Source of the DNA: Excoecaria cochinchinensis
Taxonomy: Eukaryota > Streptophyta > Magnoliopsida > Malpighiales > Euphorbiaceae
Length of the DNA stretch: 64,000 nt
NCBI GenBank assembly: GCA_947683425.1
Contig: CANTUQ010000070.1
Span: 3,498,001 to 3,562,000 of the forward strand
Direction of reading: 5' to 3'
The first letter of the stretch is position 1; the number at the start of each line of letters is the position of its first letter. This document shows positions 1 to 12,734 of the stretch, piece by piece. Both the position numbers and the translations under genes were made by a program. The notes beneath the pieces were generated by a model that saw nothing but the letters and a program-made list of their open reading frames with translations, had not been told where the DNA came from and made no database searches.

Positions 1-2161
1 GGGAAATCTATTGCTTTTGCTTGACATGTGCAATAATGAATTTATCATGTAGGTGATGAATCATCAGCATCAGTGCTGTGCCATTATAAGGTCTAAGCTG
101 GAAATGATGGTTCTTAGTTGTTACAATCAAGCCATATGCCAAAACTCATAGAAAGTTACTGTTATTAATCTTTGTAAACGGATACATTTAAATATCTAAT
201 ACTGGTCTGGGTGCTAATTGATGATCGTTATTATTTCTTAGCAACAATAACAAATGGATCTTGTGTGTTGTTGTTGGAAGCAATCTGGTTATTTCCTAGG
301 TGGATGTTGAAAATGCTGCAGTTGCTAAGTAGCATTGCGCTAAAATCTTCTTGGCTGGTTTGTGTGTGGCAGAAACCAGTGTTGAAGCACACCTGCACTG
401 TCACGTGCTTTTGGATCGTGTGTAAACCCCAGCAATGACAGAAAAGCCTTTCTCATAGGTGTCTTTTGGATCATGTGCTTTTGGTGTATTGTGTTACGAG
501 TGAAACTGTGTCTTCTGCGCACAAGACGCACCATTATCTGCGGATTCACCATCTGTTACTTAATCTTGTATTATGATGATTATTGTTCTCCAACTTTGCG
601 TTAGGAGACAAAACTAGAGATCTTGATGTGGTTGATGAGGTTGCTTTTAGCAATAAAAACAAGGCCAAAATAAACTCATTTATGATTAATTTTTGTAACA
701 GGATTATGCCATGTTATATCTTTTTGGACGGATTCGTTCATTCTCTCTCTTATTCTTTACTGATTTCACTTGGAAAATAACCATTATAGTTGTAGATTTG
801 TTTTGCTTCTCAGAAAGATAGGTGGTGAGCTGAGTCTTTCAACATCATGAAGCTCAATCAATATTTTTGACTTGCAAGGCTTGTGCTATCTGAATTTGAA
901 ATTAGTATATATGTCCTGGTTGCTAGACAGTTTTGGTGCCTTTAATATTTTGAGATTAAATTCCACTCGAGTTTACTATCATAGAGTTATTTGAGCTTAC
1001 ATTTTTGGATGCATCTACCTGCTTACTTTATAATTTACAATATGTAATTATCATAGAGTTATGTGGAATAGATTTTTCCCATTAAGTTAGGGAGAAATTC
1101 AATAAATTTAGCTTAACCATTTTCATTTGTGAGAGAGGCATGTCCACAATGGGGTCAAATTTCATCTATGGGACTTGGATGGGTACTGATGTCCTTAAAC
1201 TTTAAATCCACCTCTCTAAATTCATTGTCTCACATTCTTGAAAGGACAGTAAGTTTCAGTAAACAATCGGTAATATGTTTTTGGAAATTTTATATGGTGT
1301 ATTGATTGAATTATTAATATTTATACAGTGTGTTGATAATTAATATAGGTCATGTTGCTAGAAAATTGAGATTATATTAATTATTATATGTTTTGATATC
1401 TAATAATTTGAAAATTTTATTGGAAATTTGCAGGTATTGGAGTTTGATTAAATGCTGCTAAAGATAACAATATGAAAGGCATGTGCATAATTGATTGCTG
1501 CTTGTGATAAATAATAAATAGTTTAGAAAATTACTGTAAAGTTTTAATATTTTTTTAGCATATTGTGAAAAATCTTATTAGTGGTGATTTTAAGTAATAC
1601 TATTTAGTTTGAATTAGTACCTTTTAAGTATTGTATAATTGTATAATTTAATGTGGTTTTATGATATTATATTTTTTAAATTAATAGTATTGTTGTAGCA
1701 TTATTTGGATTAAATTAGTGTTTTTAAATATTGTACAATTTAATATAATTTTATAATATTATATTTTTTAAATTAATAATATTGTTATTAATATTGCATA
1801 ATTATTATTTATATAAATTAAATTTTTGGTGTAATAATAATAATAATAATAATAATAAATTAAATTAAAAAAAATTAAATAATTTTTGCGACGGAATAGC
1901 GACGGAATTTTTGGTCGCTAATATTTTTTTACTATTTCTGACGACTAATTTAGGGGTTATTTAGCGACGGAATATTTTGTTTTTAGCGACGGAATTTTCT
2001 GTCGCTATTTTTAGCGACTGTTTTATGATTTAGTCGCAAAATTTTTGCGACGGCTCTATTAACGACTGTTAGTCGTTTTGTCGCTAAAAGTAAATAGCGA
2101 CGAAATATAATGAATTAGCGACGGAAACGTCCGTCGCTAATTCCCTTTTTTTTTTGTAGTG
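1..2161. mobile_element. Right-hand end of a CACTA (En/Spm-type) transposon
   Basis: The segment ends in TGTAGTG at 2155-2161, preceded by a T-run and GGGAATTAGCGACGG read on the complement. This is the inverted form of a CACTA terminus. It matches, in inverted orientation, the CACTA terminus at 22771, including the neighbouring AT-rich block with ATT/AAT triplets. The body from 1 to about 1600 holds only short, unconvincing reading frames, and no transposase (TnpA or TnpD) can be recognised. The partner left end is outside the window, so autonomy and the 3-bp target duplication cannot be judged. The terminus is clear; the assignment of everything upstream to the element is inferred. Confidence 0.7.
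1888..2161. repeat. CACTA subterminal repeat array (GCGACGGAAT motifs)
   Basis: The motif GCGACGGAAT and its complement ATTCCGTCGC occur many times in both orientations within about 270 bp of the transposon end. Such arrays are the binding platform for the CACTA subterminal-binding protein (TnpA-type). The same motif set recurs at 22771-23130. Confidence 0.8.
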
Positions 2162-2877
2162 TTATGGTATGAGATAATTTAGAAGAGTAATTTTAGTGGT
2201 TGCCACTAAACAAATTGCTTAGCGTGTGAAATTTTATTTCTGCGCATAGGTGTACAGAATGTGTGGACTGAAATGCAAGCCGAAAATCTATCAGGAAGTC
2301 GGGAGAAAGGTCTTAACTTCAGAATAGATACTTAGTCTTATTTTCTTTTATTATTTTGTAATTGGGAAGATCAAAGTTGGAATTTTTGGAATGGCTTTTT
2401 AGCAAGCGCTAATTTAGAAATTTGAAATGTAATTCATTTTGTTGATGGTTAATAAAACTTGAAGGATGTTGTAATTATATGCATGTAGAAGATAATGGAT
2501 GCTTTAGTTTTTAAATTATGGGTTGTGCACAAACTAAGTTATGAACTTATTATTTCAAAAAAAAAAAGTTATGAACTTAATTATTACCTTATAGTGATGT
2601 ATTTGAGGAGGTTGGAATATTTTGATGAATGAATTGGTTTTGGATGGAGTTAAGATTTGTGAATGATGTTATGGAAGTGAATTTTTGACTGTTTAACAGG
2701 GGGTAGAAACCCTTATAGGGAAAACTCTGTCTGAATTTCTGTAAAATTTGTAGTGATTCGGATTAATCTGAGTTTAATATTAAATAATAGGTTTGAATAT
2801 CTGGTATATTAATTAGTATATCAAGTTGGGTAACATTTGGTATCCGGCTTCCAACGAGTCGGGTATTGGGTGTTACA
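2162..2877 (+). mobile_element. Fragment of a long gypsy-type LTR (right end)
   Basis: This non-coding block ends in GGGTGTTACA at about 2868-2877. That is the usual right edge of chromovirus-type (Tekay/del-like) LTRs, which begin TGTAACACCC and end GGGTGTTACA. Its left side is cut by the CACTA end at 2161. No primer binding site follows, so a truncated solo LTR is likely. The assignment rests on the terminal motif alone. Confidence 0.4.
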
Positions 2878-3889
2878 TCATTATTAATAATTCAGATGCT
2901 AGTTATTAAGATAAGCAGAGAAAATTTGATATACTATATAAAATAGTTAATAAAAAAATATTACTTTAATTTTTAAATTTAAAAATAATATTACACCAAA
3001 ATAAAAGTAAGAGGAGTATATTGCACCTTTAGTGAAAATACATATGTTAAGGTCAATAGACAAACAATCATCAACCTTAACAAACAGTTAACATATGGAT
3101 AATATTATTTTAATTTTAAAAGTTCAGAAATAATATTGCACTAAATAAAAAAAAAATTATATTGCACTTTCGTTGGATAATTTTGCACTCCATCCTCATT
3201 TATTTAAATCAAATAACCCATAGATGATAACAACTTAAAAAACAAACACAAATTTTAATTTCCTATAATTTATAATATTTTTTTTATAATCATCCAATAT
3301 TCAAATTCATGCTTAATTAATTTTGAATTACACCTAACAAATTCATAAAAAGACAAAAAATTTTGTATGTTATATAATTAAATTCGAAATATATTCTTTT
3401 ATCATCTCTAAACTGACAAATATGAAACGTTGGTTCAATCATCAAATTCTATTGAAAAGTACTCTAATTGCTTAACCAAATACTCTTGAATTAATAAATA
3501 GAAAGTGGATAGTATATATGATTTTGTTAATAAAAGACTACTAGCTTTGTCTTGAATTATTCAATAATTATTTATTTTTTTAAAGAAATAAAGAGCAAGC
3601 TAAGTTCATGGTAACAATTTCATTGGCTAAGCCGTCCAATTTAATCAAAAGAACAAACAATGGGCATTGCGATTCTATAAAAAAATTAAAAAAATAATAA
3701 TAATAAAAAAAAAAAAGAAAATGGAAAATCTGTGTGCACGTAATGAGGTATGCACAAGACTAACAGCCAGCAAGATGAATCATCTTCTTGTATAACAAGA
3801 TTTTATTCCTAAAAAATTTAAATATAATAAAATACTTATTTACGGGACAAAAATGCCACTGCATTTCTCTCTTTTGACACGTTTCATAT
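2878..3889. other. AT-rich non-coding DNA with an imperfect inverted repeat
   Basis: No gene is visible. An inverted repeat at 3041-3097 has outer arms CATATGTTAA and TTAACATATG. Two related blocks containing AATATTACACC and AATATTGCACT flank it, suggesting an old, unclassified MITE or duplicated repeat. Confidence 0.4.
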
Positions 3890-4582
3890 TAGGGGTGAGC
3901 AAAAAAACCGATGGACTTGGTTAACCGGAAAAAAAATCCGAAACCGAACCGATGGACTGGTTAATCGATTGTAATGGACTGGTTAATGGTTAGTGTTTTG
4001 AAAAACCGATACTAATGGACTGGTTAATGGTTTTTGACTCTTATAACTGGTTAACCGAACCGAAACCGAATTTTTAGTTAATTTATTATTTTTTAAATAA
4101 TTTTTAACAATTTATATAATAATTTATCTTAATTAAAGGTGATGATATACTTTTTTTCATTATACTAATTATTTTAAAGTTTTTAAGTTTTTTAATTGGC
4201 TATTAGTAAGTATAATAATTTATCTAATTAAAAGTAATTATGGACCGATTAATATATTTACTTATTAAATATTAATTTTCAAAAACAAATTTGCTTATAT
4301 TCACTAAAAATTTTTATTTTAACAACAATAATGTTATATTATAGTGAAAAAACTTTAATTTTTAAGTATTTTGAATATTTTAATTTTATTTATGAATATA
4401 TTTATAATTATAGTGGTTAACCGAAAAATATTGGGTAACCGAACCGAAAATCCGAAACCGATGGACTGGTTAACCGATGGTAATGGACTGGTTAATGGAC
4501 TGAAATTTCAAAAAACCGACATTAATGGACTGGTTAATGGACTGGGGCTAATGGACCGGTTAACCGACCATGCTCACCCCTA
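3890..4582 (+). mobile_element. hAT-type MITE, copy 1, with perfect 8-bp target duplication
   Basis: The terminal inverted repeats are TAGGGGTGAGCA at the left and TGCTCACCCCTA at the right. They are flanked by the perfect 8-bp duplication TTTCATAT at 3882-3889 and 4583-4590, as expected for hAT transposases. The 693-bp interior has no coding capacity. Subterminal regions on both sides carry repeated ATGGACTGGTTAA words. A 94-residue frame at 4371-4655 is chance reading through these repeats. Perfect duplications suggest a fairly recent insertion. Confidence 0.92.
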
Positions 4583-5478
4583 TTTCATATGCATATTACA
4601 CCGTCCTGTTATCTCAATTCCTCATCTTTGTTCATCTTGCTGGACAAAATCATGATTAAGAAATTTTCCCATTACTAAAACATTTTCTTTTTAATTCTTC
4701 CTTTTCCACAAAATCAGGCTCCGATTATCATTCCACTTCTAACCCCACCTTTTTTTTAGCATCATTAGACTTTTTTTTTTTGAAGAAAGCATCATTAGAC
4801 TTATGTATTTAAAAAATTGATATTTAATTCTTTATATTTTTTATTATTCATATTAAGTTCGATTTATATATTACTGATAAAATTAAAATTTACGTTTTAT
4901 TAGTTTTAAATGAAATCAATTTAAATACGTGGAATATTTTATTTCGTGGATTTTAATACCCAAACGGTGGACACATTCAATTTCCGTGAATAAAATAATG
5001 TATAAAAGTACTTTTTGTTTTAAATAATACTAATGTATTTGCTTTTTTTTTCCATTAAAAGTTAAGTACGATGGGAATTAATTTTTTAACGTCTAAACCA
5101 AATTTTGGTTAATAAAAAAACTAATCATATAAAAAAATTTAAAAAGAATTTATAGACAAGGTATGACATTTATTTAATTTTCTGATAATTAAAATAAAAA
5201 TTATTTGTTATGAGTTATGAATAATAAAACAATTCCTTGGAATATAGATAGATACCTTGAGGTGAGTCGTTGGCATTATCGTAATTGGGAAAGAGCCGGC
5301 CCCTTCCAGTTCCAGATATGAAAACAAAGGCTAGGGGCATGAGTAGGGCCCACAAGACCAGGTCAGTCTTTCTCACCCTTCTATAAAGCAAACCTGTTGG
5401 CTAGCCTTTCATTACTGTCTTTGTTTTCCTATAAGATTTTTTATTTTTTCAAATAAAAAAAATATTTTATTTGCATTC

Positions 5479-5517
<39 letters not shown>

Positions 5518-7799
5518 CAATACTCATACGGTATCATATTCATAATTCAATGTAAACAGATTTAAGAAAAGAAGTAGAAGAAAAAAATGTATTTATTTGG
5601 AAATATTATTTCATTATAATCTTTCAATTATTTTCTATAATCATTAGGGATTAGATAATATATATATATATATATAATGAATTTTGTTTGACAAGAATAC
5701 ATTTTCTTGTCCATTTTTTTTAATTTTTCATTAAATATATTTTATTTTCCTTTTATATTTAACCTATAAATTCTCTCTTATATCAGTATTTGATTTGATT
5801 TTATTCTATTAATTACACTTTAAATTTTCATATCATGTTGTTAATCATTATCTTTATAATTTTAAATATATTTAATTGCTGATTTTATATTTAGAATAGA
5901 TATAATTATAAAATTATAGAAAAGAGTTTTCAATTTTTTTTTTGGATAATTGCATTATTGGAAGCATGAAAGAGCAGGATCCAAACTCCAGTTAATTGAA
6001 AGAATAATTAGACTCTCAATAATTTGAAATACAGGTAATTTTTGAATTTTTTTTCACTTAATCACAATAAATACAATTTTTTAATATATATATAAAAAAA
6101 AAGTATAAACCTGAGAAAATATAATTTCTTAATATTTTTCTTTTCAATATGATAATTATATCGAAGGTTTACAGATTTCAAAATTGAATGGATTTATTAT
6201 AAGATAAAATTTTCATGATATTGATTTTTGAAGATTTAATGTAATGACAAGGAGTGATAAATTTTGGTTTTAGAAAAAAGAAAGTAGCAGAACAAAAGTT
6301 AGGAGAAAGAATTGTCTGTGGGTTGTGTGTGAAAAAAGAAACTTATTCGTTTGTACGGTGTGGTTTAAGAATAATTTGTGGATTCTGAGACAGTTTGTGT
6401 AATTGCTGGCAATTGGCTAATGGTTGCACTTAATTAATTAATTAATTAATTTCATTTTCTATTGACAACCTTAACCCATTTTATTATTATCATTATTAAT
6501 AATCAATACGATAGAAAAATAAAATAAAAAAGAAAGAAGAGAGTTGTAATTATTAGCATTTGGAAGTATACTTAAAGTTTGTATTGTTGTTCGTCATGAC
6601 TCATTTTGTTTTAGGCAATTGTTTTCATGTATTAAAAGGAGATTAAAACGATGTTTTATTTGTTGTTTTAAACCATCAAGAAGCAAACAGAGATTATATA
6701 TATATATATTCAAATTCAATTCAATCATGTGATACTGTTATACTATAGTGACATGACAAAATTGAAATCCCCACAAAACAGATAGGGATTAAAAAGAAAA
6801 CGATAACACATATATGCTTAAAAATACGTCTTAATTTAATTATGCGTACATCATAATTTATTCTTATCTTATATACTATTACTAGCCTTTATTTAATATT
6901 AATAGCCCAATTCATTGGATATGATTTAATCAGACATGACATAAAGACCTTCATTACAACTATATAGGTATGCTTTCTAAATTCTAAGAATCATAAATTT
7001 TCTTTTATTTTTTATTTTTTCCCTCAATGACTTGCCTCGAAATTATTTTATTTTAAAATTTTAAGTGACCAAAATCTTGCCAACAGTAATCATAGTGTAT
7101 ACCTTTAAAGCTTTTTAAGCATGTTTTGTATAGAGATAAATCAGGAACTGATAATGTTAATTTAAATTCAAATAAATAATAAATAATATGCAAATAATTG
7201 GAGAGGCCATTGGTAGGAACTAGGGAGAGTTGTGAAGAATAACTCAAAAAAACATCATTGTATATATATATATATATATATATATTGTTGATATATAGTT
7301 GAATCTACTCTTACCAAGAAATTAATAACAAAAAAATTAATCAAATAAAGAAAATTAATTAAGCATATATGATTTAATATTTTAGGTCATTATCCAAGAA
7401 AATCATAGGCAAAAGGATTTGATTATATTCATAAAACTCTTATCTCTTAAAAGAGTGGACCATTCTACAAAAAGGACTTCACACCAATCGTTCAGATTAT
7501 GGAAATTTCAAAAATATTAAAAGAAGTATAAATTTTCCTAAAATGTAATGTAAAATTACCAAATTAATTAATTCATTAAAAAAATCATACCTGTCAATTC
7601 ATACTTCGTACGTTACCCACATAATGATTTTGATTTGAGCCCATTTGTTTTTGAAGAGTTGTATTCTGTACGAAACAATAAAATTCTAAACTACAAGAAT
7701 TTCGCACCAACACAAATTCAAAAATATTAATTATTTAAACTTTCCATTTTAATTTTCAAATCTATCTCAGATGTAGTTTGACGGAATGATTTGCCAACA
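4583..7799. other. Long AT-rich intergenic stretch without recognisable gene
   Basis: The interval holds poly-A/T runs and (TA)n tracts at 5482-5512, about 5660-5677, 6696-6709 and 7260-7285. A (TTAA)n run lies near 6431-6450. Short frames such as 7053-7247 on the minus strand have no family features. The only compositional change is a more GC-balanced, promoter-like patch at about 5270-5440. Confidence 0.5.
5345..5440 (+). promoter_or_regulatory. Possible plant promoter remnant
   Basis: A GGGCCCAC word near 5347 contains GGCCCA, which resembles plant site-II/TCP elements. TATAAAG follows at 5382-5388, then a pyrimidine-rich stretch resembling a 5' leader. No coding sequence follows within 1.8 kb, so this may be an orphaned or captured promoter, or chance. 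Confidence 0.22.
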
Positions 7800-7807
7800 G
7801 TTTATGG

Positions 7808-7936
7808 TAGGGTTGGACAAATTTTCAAAAAACTATGATTATTAAAATTAAGATCAAACCAAATCTATGCGGTTAACTAGTCTGGTTATGGTGAATAAAT
7901 TTGAACTTTAATTTTAATGTATAGTTAAACGAGCGA

Positions 7937-7967
<31 letters not shown>

Positions 7968-8391
7968 GTTCATAAGAATAATTTTTACATTTTAATTTTT
8001 TCCATTTAACTCTATACAAATATATATGAGTATATTTTTATATCTTAATAACTGAAAATTATCCACTTATTAATTATGCGTAGCATAGATATAAAAAGAA
8101 TTAAATAAATGCTCCCAATAAAAAAAATTAATAATTCATATTGAATTTTAACGATTTAATATTTTTATAATTTATATTATAATTTTAGGAATGCATTTTT
8201 ATAAAGTATATGGTACTATATATATTTAATTTTGTAATGGTTAATCAATGATTAATAGTTCACTGACTATATTTGGCAGTTAAACGATTGTTAATAGATT
8301 GAATTGGATATTAATTTTGAAAAACTGATATTAATGAACTATATTTAAAAAATAGATTGTGGATTTATTAACCAATTTATGTCTACCCCTA
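7808..8391. mobile_element. Decayed hAT-type MITE, copy 2
   Basis: The left end TAGGGTTGGACA and right end TGTCTACCCCTA are degenerate versions of the TIRs at 3890 and 30409. The flanks GTTTATGG (7800-7807) and GTTTATAA (8392-8399) match at 6 of 8 positions, an eroded target duplication. The interior has mutated relatives of the GGTTAAT/ATTAATGAACT words. This is an older member of the same family. Confidence 0.6.
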
Positions 8392-10022
8392 GTTTATAAG
8401 ATAAAAAATCAAGCTATAGAAGTTTTTTTTTTTTTTTTTTAATAATGTTTTTATACTCTAAAATTTTTTTATCAACAATTCTATGCACCATGCACCAGTA
8501 TGCTGAGAGTTGCATCGTTTGATTAGTATGAACATGCAGATCGAATGGTGCACAACACTTAATGTATCGGTGCATTCATATTGATCGGACGGTGTGCAAC
8601 ACTCAATACATAGGGATAACAACTCAAAATTGTTCCAGAAGATGATGAGATTTGAATTTAAATTGTAATTAGAAGCAAAATCGAGCTTGATTTTATGACC
8701 ACAATACGGAATATTAAATATATGAGTTTAAAAGTCGCTAATTAACTTGGTGGCTTGAAACCTAACCCTTATACTAATTTGAGATTAGGGATTATTTTCA
8801 CGTTAATACTCGATTTTCAAATTTCGTGATAAAATCAAAAGAAGGATTTTTCTTAATAGTCTTCTAGCTAGGATCATGTATTGTGGATGAATTGTTTTTC
8901 TTTAGTCATGTAGGTATATTTAATATGATGATATTAGAAATTATCTAGTACTCCCAATATTTTATTTTTAAAAAAAATAAAAATAAAGAAGAGATGAAAC
9001 CTCACATTTTACCAATTAAATTGAAAAAAAAAACATTTTCAAAAAAAGAATAATTTAAACTTTATCCATAAAATTTAACTTATTTGGTGCGTACGTATAT
9101 ATTAAATACTAGCAATTAGTTAAGTTAAATAGACTTTATTATTTTCAGAGAGATATTCTAACAGTAAATGTTATTCTCAATATACCGAAAAGTTTTAAAT
9201 TCGAACTCTGCTCCTCTTTTCTTTTATATATATATATATAATAGTGCTATTCTTATCTGGGAGATATTGGGTTTGGATTTTAGATTTTATTTAGGCTTGT
9301 AAAAGAAAAAAAACGAATTCAACCGGTAGGGAAATGAATAGGGAAACATTTTAAACCTAGAAAAAAAAAAAGTTTGGATTCAACTTGAGCTGATGATGAG
9401 AAAGGTAATCAAAGGACCCATTCGATGAGTGCAAATGTGAATCATGAGATGTCAAACGGCTAGCTAAGAGACTCATTTATGGAACACACAAATTTCCGAA
9501 ACATAACTTGAAAGGAAGAGAGAGTTGCTGTCTTCATTCTAATTGGTCATACTAAACATATGAACATAATAAAAATAGTAATAGCAATATAGAAAGGGAA
9601 GGAATTAAATGTTGTGATATAGTCATACTTTCATTAATTTGTGGGGAAAAAATAAGATAGTCGCACTTGCCTACGTAGTTGGCCGTTATTTCTATTATTT
9701 TTGAAACTAGTTGACCGTTACTTGATTTTTGGATTAGGATACACGTTATATATATACATATAAATTTTACAACAAGGAATCTTTAATGGATGAAAATTGA
9801 TTTAATATCAGCGATAGGTTATGAAATCACAAAAAAGGGAAAGTCCAAGTTTGGGAGGAGGTCCAATCGGATTGGTGAGTGGGCTAGCATATCAGGACTT
9901 AAAAAAAAAGAGTTTTTTAGTGGACTTAAAAATAAATTCTCACATGTTCAAATTAGAGATTTCAAAGAAAAAAAAAAAAAAAAGTAAAGAAAAGCTATTA
10001 ATTTAAAAAAAAAAGAACCTGA
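8392..10022. other. AT-rich intergenic DNA with a short tandem repeat
   Basis: No gene is visible. At 8539-8626 a unit of about 44 bp beginning GATCG occurs twice, with GGTGCACAACAC in the first copy and GGTGTGCAACAC in the second. Overlapping short frames at 9790-10006 read through A-runs and lack family features. Confidence 0.4.
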
Positions 10023-11451
10023 TGTGACGCGCACCGAACCTCGTGAATTTTTAGAGGTCCACTTTTGGAGTATAAGAGATGTTCATAAAACTTGCAAAAA
10101 TTATGAGAGCGTCTATTTTGGACAATAAGGTTATCACCCAACAAAATATTGAGAAATTTTTCTAACCTCATTGAATTTAAGACAATGAGTATTTGTCTAT
10201 TTTGAGCAATCAGGAGAGTATTTTGGAATTACCTTACAATACAACATTAGAAGGGTCATCTAACTTCATGAAGGTTAAGAACAGAGAGAGTTCGGGACAC
10301 TACTCTTATTTATAAATTAGTTAAAATTATGTGAGTTTTTAAATTAAATTTTTATTTTTTTTCTCATACGTCATGCAATTTAATTAAAGCGCACATTAAT
10401 CATTTAAGAAAAATGGTAAAGAAAGCAAATAAAAAAGAACCAAATCTAAAGTAATAAAATTAGTTTACAATAAAATAGAGGAGGGATACAACCCCAACCA
10501 AATAAAAGGAAATATAAATTATACATAAAACGGGATATTTATTTGAGGTGGAAACATTGATTCCCGCATGCATATTTATAAAAAAAAAGTAACTTTTAGG
10601 TGACATTTTATTGGAAGAAAAACTAGGACATTGGTCATATTTTATTAAAAAAAGCCTTATTAATTCATAAAAATCTTTTTGTGCTTTTTATATTAACAAA
10701 ACAAAAAGAATAAATAAAACCAAATAAATAAAATTTGAGAAAACTATATAAAAATAAAAAGAAGGTTGAGTAAAGAGAACCAATATGATGTCTCTAAGCC
10801 ATCCAATTTGAGCCTCCATCTTATTAACCATACTCAAAAATAAAACTCATAAAATCAAAGCAAAATAAAATATTAGCAAAATTAAGACATTAAAAGGAAA
10901 ATAAATGACAAGACAATAGAAAAAATATTAAAGAGAAGCCTAAAATTAATAATGCAAAATATAACATAAGGGAAGAAATTAAAATACACGAGAAAATGAA
11001 GAAAAGACCAAGTGACGGCCAAAGATGACTGAGGGACGGCCTTCCGAAAGGTGATCGACAGGAGGAAGAAGTTTTTCATAACGTCCCGTCGCTCACTTTA
11101 GCGACAGCCATTGGTCGGACTTTCTTCCCGTCGGTCATCTCTAGAAATAAAAAATAAGGGAATAACTCCATTATTGATTACACAAAGGTAAAATTCGTAC
11201 ATCGTAAAGATCTTAAGTCATTATTTCATGCAATTGTGTTAAACAAAATATCAATAAAGCAAATCTAACATGACATAATTACCAAAATAAATCAATCTAC
11301 ATTTTAAATCAAATCATATATCTCATGTTAACATATTAATGCAAAATGCTGATCCTTTGAACCCATAATATTTACCTTCATAATGTTGATATTTGGAAGG
11401 CAATGAAAATGTAGATCAAAACATTGAATTTCACAACAATTAATTGAGTTA

Positions 11452-12686
11452 GGCCCGTTTGGCATAGCTTTTCAAAGGATAAAAAGCTAATTATGAGATA
11501 AAAAACTGATTATGAGACAAAAATAAGTGTTTAGTAAATACTTGTAGACACCAGGTTCCGAGACAGCCTAAATCAGAATTACCCAATAATGAAATTAAGT
11601 GTGCCGATTTATAGGCAAAAATGAAAGTTAAAAGTGATGATTTACTTGTCAAATTGATTTATTAGAAATAAATAAAAATATATTTTAAAAATTATTTTAA
11701 AAATTATTTTTGAGACAAAAAGGGTATGGTTTGAAATTGTTGTGTTTTTTTTAAAAAAAAAATCGAAAAATCGCGAGTGTCGGGCTGCGGCAGCACGCTG
11801 GGCGTGTGCGGAAGAGCCCCGTCCGAGCGGGGCGCTCTCGTCCGCGTGCCCTGCGCTAGCCGACGGGCGTTGGTCGCCCCTGCGCGCCCCTCCGACGCCC
11901 GATCTGCTAATTTTCCGTTTTTTGGCCTAAAAATTGATTTTTTCTTCATTTTTTTTTGGGTAATTTAATGCAAAAACCTTTTATTTTCCAAACTCTTCAA
12001 ATTATTCATTTTTTTGGGTTTAATGTGAGTTAAATTAATTTAATTTTTTTTATTAAATTTAGTTTATTTTGAGTTATAAAATGGGTTTTTTGGAGAGGAT
12101 TTTGGGGGGATTTTTCTTAAGAAAAATACACTTTCTCTTTTCTTCTTCTTCTATTTTTTTTTTCTTCTTCAAGAAAAATTCTCCAAATATTTTAATCTGA
12201 TTTTTTTAAGTTAATTTTTGAGACAAATAAATCAATTATTTGTTCTTGAAAATTTAGTTCTTATTTTTCATAATTTTTCTTTAAGACAAATAAATCAATT
12301 ATTTGTTCTTGGGATAAAATTTCATTATATATTTATTTTTTTAAATCAAAGCAAGAAATTATCATCCAACTTCATTCATCATATCAAATTTGAGGGTAAA
12401 CATTTCTTGGCTCAACTTTTAATTCAAATTTTAATTTAATTTTTGTTTACAATTGATTAGTTATCATGTAAATTCTTTTAGATCTATTATTTATTTTAAT
12501 TTTTATTTCTTGCATGTTTAGTTAATTGTACATATTATTATTTTTTATTCTTATTTTTTATTTAATTGTTCATAGAATTATTTCTTATTCTTAATCTTTT
12601 ATGTTGTTGTTCATACTATTATTTCTTTTTCTTAATCTCTTATTTAATTATTCATGTTCATATTATTGTCATTATTTTTGTTCATA

Positions 12687-12734
<48 letters not shown>
